Origin: Bacillus yapensis
GTDB taxonomy: Bacteria > Bacillota > Bacilli > Bacillales > Cytobacillaceae
NCBI RefSeq assembly: GCF_005280205.1
Contig: NZ_SUND01000018.1
Location: 41,442-105,441, forward strand
Reading direction: 5' to 3'
Length of the DNA: 64,000 nt
The notes below the pieces were generated by a model. That model did no database searches and had not been told where the DNA came from. It was given only the letters and a program-made list of their open reading frames with translations. This document shows positions 56,934 through 64,000 of the stretch, in pieces. Made by a program: the position numbers and the translations under genes. Numbering within the stretch: position 1 is the first letter of the stretch; each line of letters begins with the position of its first letter.

Positions 56934-58484
56934 ATGACGAGCGAGGGTTTACAAGGTCAAGAAAAGATTGTTGTTTTGGATTTTGGGAGTCAATATAATC
57001 AATTAATTACGAGAAGAATTCGTGAGTTTGGGGTTTATAGTGAGCTTCATCCGCATACGATTACAGCTGAAGAAATTAAGAACATGAATGCGAAAGGGAT
57101 CATTTTTTCTGGTGGCCCAAATAGTGTTTATGATGAAAATTCATTCCGTGCAGACGAAGCGATTTTTGAATTAGGGCTTCCGATTTTAGGGATTTGCTAC
57201 GGCATGCAGCTGATGACGACTCATTTTAAAGGAAAAGTAGAACCTGCTAAGCATCGTGAGTATGGAAAAGCAGCTCTTAACATTCAAAATGAGACAAGAT
57301 TATTTGGTCAGCTTCCACAAGAACAAATCGTGTGGATGAGCCATGGCGATTTAGTTGTTGAAGCACCAGAAGGCTTCGCGATTGATGCAACAAGTCCGTC
57401 TTGTCCGATTTCTGCGATGAGTGATGAATCTCGTAATCTTTACGCTGTTCAATTCCATCCAGAAGTTCGTCATTCTGAATATGGGAATGAGTTATTGAAG
57501 AATTTCGTTTTCAACGTTTGTGAATGCGAAAATAATTGGTCAATGGAGAACTTCATTGAGATTGAAATGGAAAAAATTCGTCAGACTGTAGGCGATAAAC
57601 AAGTACTTTGTGCGCTAAGTGGTGGCGTTGATTCATCAGTTGTTGCGGTACTGATTCATAAAGCAATTGGCGATCAATTAACTTGTATTTTCGTTGACCA
57701 TGGGCTCTTGCGGAAAGGGGAAGCGGATAGTGTTATGAAGACCTTTGCTGACGGCTTCAACATGAATGTCATCAAAGTAGACGCGAGGGATCGTTTCCTA
57801 AGCAAGTTAAAAGGCGTTAGTGATCCTGAGCAAAAACGTAAAATTATCGGTAATGAATTTATCTATGTATTCGATGATGAAGCAACAAAGCTTAAGGGTA
57901 TTGACTATTTAGCTCAAGGAACGCTTTACACGGATATTATTGAGAGTGGTACAGCAACTGCACAAACCATTAAATCTCACCATAATGTTGGTGGATTACC
58001 AGAAGATATGCAGTTCCAATTAATCGAGCCTTTAAATACATTATTCAAGGATGAGGTTCGTGCAGTAGGAACGGAGCTTGGCATTCCTGATGAGATCGTT
58101 TGGAGACAGCCATTCCCAGGTCCTGGTCTAGGAATTCGTGTACTTGGAGAGATTTCTGAGGATAAGCTAGAGATCGTTCGTGAATCAGATTGGATTTTAC
58201 GAGAAGAAATCAAAAATGCTGGATTGGACCGCGACATTTGGCAGTATTTCACGGTACTACCTGACATTCGCAGTGTTGGGGTAATGGGAGATGCTCGTAC
58301 GTACGATTACACGATCGGAATTCGTGCGGTAACATCGATTGACGGTATGACATCTGACTGGGCAAGAATCCCTTGGGACGTATTAGAGGTCATTTCTACT
58401 CGTATCGTCAACGAAGTAAGCCATGTCAATCGCGTCGTGTATGATATTACAAGTAAGCCACCTGCTACGATTGAGTGGGAATAA
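56934..58484 (+). CDS. guaA: GMP synthase (glutamine-hydrolysing)
   Basis: 516 residues. The N-terminal glutaminase has the nucleophile cysteine in GICYGMQLM and the His/Glu pair in FHPEV. The ATP-pyrophosphatase has the P-loop LSGGVDSSV, and the C-terminal dimerisation domain ends in KPPATIEWE. It converts XMP to GMP. ATG 56934 (GAGGTG 6 bp upstream) is preferred to GTG 56925, which lies within that site. Controlled by the riboswitch above. Confidence 0.98.
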   Translation: MTSEGLQGQEKIVVLDFGSQYNQLITRRIREFGVYSELHPHTITAEEIKNMNAKGIIFSGGPNSVYDENSFRADEAIFELGLPILGICYGMQLMTTHFKGKVEPAKHREYGKAALNIQNETRLFGQLPQEQIVWMSHGDLVVEAPEGFAIDATSPSCPISAMSDESRNLYAVQFHPEVRHSEYGNELLKNFVFNVCECENNWSMENFIEIEMEKIRQTVGDKQVLCALSGGVDSSVVAVLIHKAIGDQLTCIFVDHGLLRKGEADSVMKTFADGFNMNVIKVDARDRFLSKLKGVSDPEQKRKIIGNEFIYVFDDEATKLKGIDYLAQGTLYTDIIESGTATAQTIKSHHNVGGLPEDMQFQLIEPLNTLFKDEVRAVGTELGIPDEIVWRQPFPGPGLGIRVLGEISEDKLEIVRESDWILREEIKNAGLDRDIWQYFTVLPDIRSVGVMGDARTYDYTIGIRAVTSIDGMTSDWARIPWDVLEVISTRIVNEVSHVNRVVYDITSKPPATIEWE

Positions 58485-58504
58485 AACAATAAAACACGAA
58501 CGTT

Positions 58505-58538
58505 AAAACGAACATTGTAAAAAAATGTTCGTTTTTTT
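58505..58538 (+). terminator. Rho-independent terminator after guaA
   Basis: AAACGAACAT / ATGTTCGTTT stem followed by a T run. Confidence 0.88.
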
Positions 58539-58593
58539 CTTGACGAACCAATAAGTCGTTGCTAAAATAAGAGAGAAATTAAATATCATCGTA

Positions 58594-58668
58594 TTACGTC
58601 GTATAACGTTGGGAATAGGGCCCAAAAGTTTCTACCAGGCTACCGTAAATAGCTTGACTACGAAGTAA
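58594..58668 (+). promoter_or_regulatory. Guanine riboswitch of pbuG
   Basis: P1 TTACGTCGTA / TACGAAGTAA (one mismatch) encloses the purine aptamer core with AGTTTCTACC, CCGTAAA and TTGACTACG. The specificity base is C (58658), so the ligand is guanine or hypoxanthine. Confidence 0.95.
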
Positions 58669-58742
58669 GTGATAAACGGACGGATCTTGCTATTATTTTT
58701 TTCATTCTTATTCCTCGTTTATTTCACGAACTTGTTGTCGAG

Positions 58743-58767
58743 CGCTCCTGGTAATAGGGAGCGTTTT
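58743..58767 (+). terminator. Terminator of the pbuG riboswitch
   Basis: CGCTCC-TGGTAATA-GGGAGCG is followed by six T, 50 bp before the pbuG start. Confidence 0.88.
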
Positions 58768-58815
58768 TTATGTTTTTGTACGACAGAGATAAACATTTTT
58801 AAGGGGGAAAAAAGA

Positions 58816-60120
58816 ATGAAGAATTATTTTCAGTTCGCAGAATTAAAGACAAACTTCAGAACGGAAATTATTGCGGGTGTAACAACTTTCTTAGCAATGG
58901 CTTACATCTTGTTCGTTAATCCAACAGTTTTAGAAGGAGCGGGCATGGACAAGGGGGCTGTATTCACAGCTACTGCTCTAGCGGCTGCTCTTGGAACAAT
59001 GGTCATGGGTGTTATTGCGAAATATCCAGTAGCCCTTGCACCAGGTATGGGATTGAACGCATTTTTCACCTATACTGTAGTTCTTGGTTATGGCATTGCA
59101 TGGGAAACAGCTTTAGCTGGTGTATTAGTTTCAGGTCTAATCCTTGTTTTATTAACATTAACAGGTATTCGCGAAATCATCATTAACGCGATTCCAGCGA
59201 ACTTGAAAAATGCAGTTGGTGCTGGTATCGGATTATTCATTGCTTTTATCGGTTTAATTAATGCTGGTATTGTAGTGCCAAGCGAAGCTACGACTGTAGC
59301 AATCGGTGATATCTTATCAGGTCCTGTATTATTAGCGATTTTTGGTTTGATTGTAACAGTTATTTTACTAACTCGTGGCGTAAAAGCAGGCGTTTTCTAC
59401 GGAATGATTATTACAGCAGTTGTGGGAATGATTTTTAATCAAGTTCCAGTACCAACTGGTCTTAGTGATATCGTAGGTTCAGTACCGAGCATTGAGCCGA
59501 CTTTTGGAAAAGCATTCCTTCACTTAGGCGATATCTTTACTCTAGATATGCTGGTTGTTATTCTTACATTCATGTTTGTTGATTTCTTTGATACAGCTGG
59601 TACCCTTGTGGCAGTAGCGTCTCAAGCTGGAATTATGAAGGACGGAAAGTTACCACGTGCAGGAAGAGCATTAGCATCTGATTCATCAGGTACAGTTATC
59701 GGTGCGATTCTTGGAACATCAAGCACAACTTCTTATGTGGAATCTTCTGCAGGGGTTGGAGCAGGTGGACGTTCTGGTTTTACAGCAGTTGTAACATCAA
59801 TTTGTTTCTTGTTAGCTTTATTCTTCTCACCATTACTTGCGATTGTAACGAACCAAGTAACAGCACCTGCTTTAATCATTGTTGGGGTGTTAATGGCTGT
59901 TCAGCTTAAATTTATTGAGTGGGATAAATTCGAAGTGGCAGTACCAGCATTTTTCACAATACTAATGATGCCACTCACGTATAGTATTGCAACAGGGATT
60001 GCGATTGGTTTCATTTTCTATCCAATCTCCATGATTACTAAGGGTCGTGCAAAAGAAATTCATCCAATCATGTATGTTCTCTTTGCCATCTTTGTTCTCT
60101 ATTTTATTTTCTTAAACTAG
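58816..60120 (+). CDS. pbuG: Guanine/hypoxanthine permease
   Basis: 434 residues with about 12-14 membrane segments, AzgA-like branch of the NCS2 superfamily. Family motifs: MAYILFVNP, APGMGLNAFFTY, and DFFDTAGTLVAVA with the proton/substrate-linked acidic residues. The frame is open back to 58669, but that part covers the riboswitch terminator; ATG 58816 follows AAGGGGGAAA. It imports guanine and hypoxanthine and is repressed by them through the leader. Confidence 0.96.
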   Translation: MKNYFQFAELKTNFRTEIIAGVTTFLAMAYILFVNPTVLEGAGMDKGAVFTATALAAALGTMVMGVIAKYPVALAPGMGLNAFFTYTVVLGYGIAWETALAGVLVSGLILVLLTLTGIREIIINAIPANLKNAVGAGIGLFIAFIGLINAGIVVPSEATTVAIGDILSGPVLLAIFGLIVTVILLTRGVKAGVFYGMIITAVVGMIFNQVPVPTGLSDIVGSVPSIEPTFGKAFLHLGDIFTLDMLVVILTFMFVDFFDTAGTLVAVASQAGIMKDGKLPRAGRALASDSSGTVIGAILGTSSTTSYVESSAGVGAGGRSGFTAVVTSICFLLALFFSPLLAIVTNQVTAPALIIVGVLMAVQLKFIEWDKFEVAVPAFFTILMMPLTYSIATGIAIGFIFYPISMITKGRAKEIHPIMYVLFAIFVLYFIFLN

Positions 60121-60130
60121 TCATTTTTGG

Positions 60131-60158
60131 AGAGTCACACAGGGGTGTGGCTCTTTTT
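60131..60158 (+). terminator. Rho-independent terminator after pbuG
   Basis: AGAGTCACAC / GGTGTGGCTCT stem followed by TTTT. Confidence 0.8.
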
Positions 60159-60307
60159 GTCTTTGATGCTTTTCGCGTAAAAAGAGTTATGCTTGGATAT
60201 TTTTGGATAATTACCAATCATTATGAGAACAGCGATTTCTTTTGACTTCTACTAAAAGAATTTATATGATAAGAAAATATTAGGGTTGTCGAAAGAGGAA
60301 AACAATT

Positions 60308-61150
60308 ATGGGTCAATTGCAGATAAAGAAAACGCTTAATAATAATGTTTTAATAGGGGATCATGACGACTATGGGGAAGTAGTCTTGATCGGAAAAGGG
60401 ATTAGTTTTAATCGAAAACAGGGGGAAGTTGTTGATCCTTCTTTAGCGGAAAAATTTTTCGTGCTAAAAGACAATAAGGAAAAAGAGAACTATTTGAAGC
60501 TTCTTCCTTTTTTGGACACTGATCTTCAAGAAGTAATCATTTCTTGTATTGAGCTAATCAAAACCAGAAGCAATGCCGTGTTGAATGAACATATTCATGT
60601 TGCTTTGACCGATCACTTAATGTTTGCGATCACACGCCTTTCAAAAGGGATGGAAATGAAAAATCCTTTTTTGATCGAAACAAAAGCACTTTATCCTTTT
60701 GAATACGAAATTGCACGCGAGGTTGTAAGGTTGATAAAAGAAAAAACGGATATTGAGCTTCCAGAAGGGGAAGTAGGATTTGTTGCCCTTCACATTCATA
60801 GTGCGGTTATGAATAAAAGCTTATCTGAGGTAAATCAGCATTCCCAGCTTGTGACAAAGCTAGTCGATATGATCGAAGAACGATTAGAAATTATTCTAGA
60901 CAAAGAAAGTATTGACTACATGAGGCTTGTTCGTCATATTCGATTTACGATTGAGCGCGTTCGTACAGGGGAAAAAGTAGAAGAACCAAAAAAAATAACT
61001 TTACTCTTGAAAGAAGAATATCCTGTATGCTACAATCTTTCATGGAAACTCATTAAGGTTATGCAACAAGAATTAAGGAAGCCTGTGTACAATGCAGAAG
61101 CTGTTTATCTAACGATGCATTTACAACGCCTTCAAAACAAAGTTAAATAA
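60308..61150 (+). CDS. glcT: Transcription antiterminator of ptsG (BglG family)
   Basis: 280 residues. N-terminal RNA-binding CAT domain (~1-60; KKTLNNNVLIG and LIGKGISF), then PRD1 (~65-170) and PRD2 (~175-280) with the regulatory histidines in NEHIHVALTDH and LHIHSA / LVRHIRFTIERV. GlcT binds the RAT in the ptsG leader when glucose is being taken up and prevents termination. It lies directly upstream of the RAT and ptsG. Confidence 0.94.
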   Translation: MGQLQIKKTLNNNVLIGDHDDYGEVVLIGKGISFNRKQGEVVDPSLAEKFFVLKDNKEKENYLKLLPFLDTDLQEVIISCIELIKTRSNAVLNEHIHVALTDHLMFAITRLSKGMEMKNPFLIETKALYPFEYEIAREVVRLIKEKTDIELPEGEVGFVALHIHSAVMNKSLSEVNQHSQLVTKLVDMIEERLEIILDKESIDYMRLVRHIRFTIERVRTGEKVEEPKKITLLLKEEYPVCYNLSWKLIKVMQQELRKPVYNAEAVYLTMHLQRLQNKVK

Positions 61151-61208
61151 AAAGTTATTATACTATATTTTTTTGCTTCAAATGAAAACGAATTCTTTGA
61201 AGTACTTC

Positions 61209-61319
61209 ACGTGTTACTGATTCGATCAGGCATGAGTGAAAAATTAATTGAAATAGCCTATTAGGGGTAGTCTATACCCAAATAGCTCTATTCAGTTATT
61301 TTTCCTCATGTCTTTTTTG
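61209..61319 (+). promoter_or_regulatory. RAT antiterminator and overlapping terminator of ptsG
   Basis: The ribonucleic antiterminator ACGTGTTACTGATTC followed by GATCAGGCATGAGTGA spans 61209-61239. Its 3' part GGCATGAG..AAAAAT can instead pair with ATTTTTCCTCATGTC (61297-61312), which is followed by TTTTTTG: a terminator that excludes the RAT fold. This is the GlcT-controlled switch. Confidence 0.9.
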
Positions 61320-61374
61320 TTGTTCTTTTGAAAACGCTTAATGAGTTCAAGAATATTTTCAGGAGGTTTTCCTT

Positions 61375-63402
61375 ATGTTTAAAAAAGCATTTGGTGTTTT
61401 ACAAAAAGTCGGTAAAGCTTTAATGTTACCGGTTGCGTTATTACCAGCTGCGGGGATTCTATTAGCATTGGGTGCTGCTCTTCTAAACCCAACATTATTA
61501 GAAATTGCTCCATTCCTAGATAATTCTGGTGTTGAAATGGTAGCATCTATCATGCAAAAAGCTGGAGACATCGTCTTCGGGAACTTGCCAGTTCTCTTTG
61601 CGGTTGGTGTTGCAGTTGGATTAGCAGGTGGAGATGGTGTTGCTGGATTAGCGGCTATCATCGGTTACTTAATCATGAACGTAACAATGGGTACAGCTCT
61701 TGGAATTACAGCAGAAGATGTTAACGGTTTAAACTACGCTAGCATTTTAGGTGTTCCAACGCTTCAAACAGGCGTATTTGGTGGTATTATCGTCGGTATT
61801 ATCGCTTCTGCTCTTTATAACAAATTTTACGAAATTGAGTTACCTTCTTATTTAGGTTTCTTTGCAGGTAAGCGTTTCGTTCCGATTATTACTGCAGGTG
61901 CATCAGTTCTTTTAGGTCTATTAATGTTAATTATCTGGCCTCCAATCCAAGATGGATTGAATGCCTTCTCTCAAAACATGGTTCATGCAAACTTAACAGT
62001 TTCAGCGTTTATTTTCGGAGTAATTGAACGTGCGTTAATTCCTTTCGGCTTGCACCACATTTTCTATTCTCCATTCTGGTATGAGTTTGGACAATACGTG
62101 ACGGCAGCTGGAGAAACAGTTCGTGGTGACCAACGTATTTTCATGGCGCAAATTCTTGATAACGTACAAGACTTAGATGCAGGTACATTCATGACTGGTA
62201 AATTCCCATTCATGATGTTCGGTTTACCAGCTGCAGCATTAGCGATTTATCATGAAGCACGTCCAGAAAGAAAAGTATTTGTCGGTGGATTAATGGCATC
62301 TGCTGCTCTTACATCTTTCTTAACAGGTATCACAGAGCCAATCGAATTCTCATTCTTATTCGTAGCTCCTGTTCTATTCGGAATTCATGCGATTTTCGCA
62401 GGTCTTTCATTTATGACAATGCACATTTTAAATGTAAAAATTGGTATGACATTCTCTGGTGGATTAATTGACTACATTCTGTTCGGTCTAATTAACCCGC
62501 AAACAAATGCTTGGTTAGTAATTCCGGTTGGTCTAGTATTTGCAGTTATTTACTATTTCGGATTCCGTTTTGCAATCCGTAAGTTTAACTTAAAGACTCC
62601 TGGTCGTGAAGATGAAGTAGAAGAAGAGGAAGGTGCTGTACAAGGCAAAACTTCTGATCTTCCATACGAAATTCTTGAAGCGATGGGTGGAAAAGAAAAT
62701 ATCTCTCATTTAGATGCTTGTATCACTCGACTTCGTGTTTCTGTAAATGATGCGAAAAACGTTGATAAGGCTCGTTTGAAAAAATTAGGTGCATCAGGTG
62801 TTCTTGAAGTAGGAAATAGTATCCAAGCGATCTTTGGTCCTCGTTCTGAAACAATTAAGGGTCAAATGAAGGATATTATGGAAGGTAAGAGACCACGTGT
62901 TGTAGCTGAAAAAGCTGTAGCACAACCAACTGCAGTTCAAGGTGCAGATGATTTTGTATCTCCGATTAAAGGGGAAATCAAACCAATTACTGAAGTTCCA
63001 GATGCAGTATTCTCTGGAAAAATGATGGGTGACGGTTTTGCTATTCTACCGGTTGATGGAACAATTGTGTCTCCTGTTGATGGAAAAATCGTTAACTTCT
63101 TCCCAACAAAACACGCTGTAGGTATTTTATCTGACTCTGGTCGCGAAATCCTAATCCATGTAGGTATCGATACAGTTAACCTTAAAGGTGAAGGTTTTGA
63201 AGCTCTTGTAAGTGAGAACGACACTGTTAAAAAGGGACAACCTTTATTAAAAGTGGATCTTGAGGCTATTAAAACAAAAGTACCTTCTATTATGACTCCA
63301 GTTGTTTTCACAAATCTTGCTGAAGGTGAGCAAGTAGTGATTCAAAAACAAGGAAATGTAGATAAAGGTGAAGAAAATATCGTAACCATTTCAAAAGCGT
63401 AA
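61375..63402 (+). CDS. ptsG: PTS glucose transporter EIICBA
   Basis: 675 residues. EIIC membrane domain ~1-415, EIIB at ~425-505 with phosphorylated C449 ([10 protein letters not shown]), and EIIA at ~520-675 with H595 ([11 protein letters not shown]) and the second His in TKHAVGI. It takes up and phosphorylates glucose. Like GlvC it shares the EIIC fold, but it has its own EIIA. Its EIIA domain might also phosphorylate GlvC. RBS AGGAGG. Confidence 0.97.
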   Translation: MFKKAFGVLQKVGKALMLPVALLPAAGILLALGAALLNPTLLEIAPFLDNSGVEMVASIMQKAGDIVFGNLPVLFAVGVAVGLAGGDGVAGLAAIIGYLIMNVTMGTALGITAEDVNGLNYASILGVPTLQTGVFGGIIVGIIASALYNKFYEIELPSYLGFFAGKRFVPIITAGASVLLGLLMLIIWPPIQDGLNAFSQNMVHANLTVSAFIFGVIERALIPFGLHHIFYSPFWYEFGQYVTAAGETVRGDQRIFMAQILDNVQDLDAGTFMTGKFPFMMFGLPAAALAIYHEARPERKVFVGGLMASAALTSFLTGITEPIEFSFLFVAPVLFGIHAIFAGLSFMTMHILNVKIGMTFSGGLIDYILFGLINPQTNAWLVIPVGLVFAVIYYFGFRFAIRKFNLKTPGREDEVEEEEGAVQGKTSDLPYEILEAMGGKENISHLDACITRLRVSVNDAKNVDKARLKKLGASGVLEVGNSIQAIFGPRSETIKGQMKDIMEGKRPRVVAEKAVAQPTAVQGADDFVSPIKGEIKPITEVPDAVFSGKMMGDGFAILPVDGTIVSPVDGKIVNFFPTKHAVGILSDSGREILIHVGIDTVNLKGEGFEALVSENDTVKKGQPLLKVDLEAIKTKVPSIMTPVVFTNLAEGEQVVIQKQGNVDKGEENIVTISKA

Positions 63403-63432
63403 TATATAGTAATATATATAAGAAGAAACTCG

Positions 63433-63469
63433 GTCGACCTCCATACTTTGTGGAGGTCGATTTCTTTTT
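63433..63469 (+). terminator. Rho-independent terminator after ptsG
   Basis: GTCGACCTCCA / TGGAGGTCGAT stem followed by T-rich sequence. Confidence 0.85.
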
Positions 63470-63505
63470 GTGTGCAATTGTATAATTTTACCTGCATAAA
63501 ACATG

Positions 63506-63534
63506 TTGATCTTCGGTTGTATAGGTGTTACTAT
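63506..63534 (+). promoter_or_regulatory. rRNA promoter P1 (candidate)
   Basis: TTGATC (63506-63511), a 17-bp spacer, then TACTAT (63529-63534), in the position expected for the upstream promoter of a Bacillus rrn operon. Confidence 0.5.
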
Positions 63535-63609
63535 AAGAAAGTCGTCTCGAGCAGATGACAAGATAAACCAACAACATTATTTAAGAAAAAAGATTTTCAA
63601 AAATAGTTG

Positions 63610-63638
63610 TTGACATTGTTTCAACAGAATGTTATTCT
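63610..63638 (+). promoter_or_regulatory. rRNA promoter P2
   Basis: Perfect -35 TTGACA (63610-63615), a 17-bp spacer and -10 TATTCT (63633-63638). The leader up to 63784 contains the typical TACTTTGAAAACTAAACAAA box found before Bacillus rRNA genes. Confidence 0.8.
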
Positions 63639-63784
63639 AATATAGTTGCTGCTGAAGCAATAAAGAAAATCAAATGAATGATATTTTCTCTTTGAGAAAA
63701 ATCACTATTGTACTTTGAAAACTAAACAAATCATACGTCAACGTTAGTTTTATTTTAAGTTTTATTTAAGAGCTAATCTTACTC

Positions 63785-64000
63785 TTTATTGGAGAGTTTG
63801 ATCCTGGCTCAGGACGAACGCTGGCGGCGTGCCTAATACATGCAAGTCGAGCGGATCTGAGGGAGCTTGCTCCCTCAGATTAGCGGCGGACGGGTGAGTA
63901 ACACGTGGGCAACCTGCCTGTAAGACTGGGATAACTTCGGGAAACCGGAGCTAATACCGGATAATGCTTTTGAACTCATGTTCGAAAGCTGAAAGATGGT
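63785..64000 (+). rRNA. 16S ribosomal RNA, 5' part
   Basis: Begins TTTATTGGAGAGTTTGATCC, followed by the universal CTGGCTCAGGACGAACGC and the V1 hairpin. The sequence is of Bacillaceae type. The gene runs off the window end. Confidence 0.97.

Noticed and set aside
58669..58815. 49-residue N-terminal extension of PbuG
   Set aside because: It covers the riboswitch terminator; the ATG at 58816 has a proper ribosome binding site and gives the family's usual length.

Overview
The window reads as chromosome of a spore-forming member of the Bacillaceae. It is AT-rich, with strong GGAGG-type ribosome binding sites and many GTG/TTG starts. It has Rho-independent terminators, CcpA-type cre boxes, a CotD-like spore coat gene with a SigK-type promoter, and the Bacillus gene order MoxR / DUF58 / transglutaminase / guaA / pbuG. 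The last 216 bases are the 5' end of a 16S rRNA gene of Bacillus type. I cannot name the genus with certainty.

Layout. 1-1.1 kb: edge of a TnpB-like gene with a LexA-type box. 1.3-5.9 kb: alpha-glucoside (maltose) PTS locus (RpiR regulator, EIIBC, GH4 6-phospho-alpha-glucosidase) followed by a free EIIA-glucose-type protein. 6-8.6 kb: an aldehyde dehydrogenase and a divergent metallo-beta-lactamase-fold protein. 8.8-13.8 kb: a class I c-di-GMP riboswitch in front of an Na+-symporter, a PLP amino-acid decarboxylase and a chemoreceptor. 13.8-14.15 kb: an exact 52-bp tandem repeat of hairpins. 14.3-25.8 kb: a large beta-glucoside/diamino-sugar cluster (RpiR, two GH1, LicR-type regulator, ChbG deacetylase, lactose/cellobiose-family EIIA, EIIB and EIIC, ROK kinase, GH4). 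25.9-26.7 kb: five 154-165 bp repeats, each with a perfect 14-bp palindrome. 26.8-28.9 kb: small proteins, a cupin and a coat protein.

29-33.4 kb: Ldh_2-type oxidoreductase plus a complete TctB-TctA-TctC tripartite transporter. 33.5-35.2 kb: a ClpP paralogue transcribed with an ECF-type sigma factor. 35.4-38.6 kb: a second chemoreceptor with an odd lysine-rich N-terminus, and a duplicated-domain membrane-anchored protein. 38.6-40.5 kb: nitroreductase and small membrane proteins. 40.6-45.2 kb: a LacI-controlled FucU / LacI / KdsD-like isomerase / PfkB kinase / FucP cluster that can be read as a complete phosphorylate-then-isomerise D-arabinose route. 45.6-51.6 kb: amidase, manganese catalase, small membrane proteins, a solitary HsdR-N-like nuclease, an AT-rich orphan and tRNA-Arg(CCT), which looks like an accessory region. 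51.9-52.05 kb: a GC-rich MITE-like repeat. 52.2-60.1 kb: MoxR/DUF58/transglutaminase module, then guaA and pbuG, each behind its own guanine riboswitch. 60.3-63.4 kb: glcT and ptsG with the RAT/terminator switch. 63.5-64 kb: tandem rRNA promoters and 16S rRNA.

The main theme is sugar capture through the PTS and secondary transporters under carbon-catabolite control. The least conventional parts are the c-di-GMP-controlled decarboxylase/chemoreceptor operon, the putative D-arabinose operon, the ECF-sigma/ClpP pair and three unrelated families of palindromic tandem repeats.
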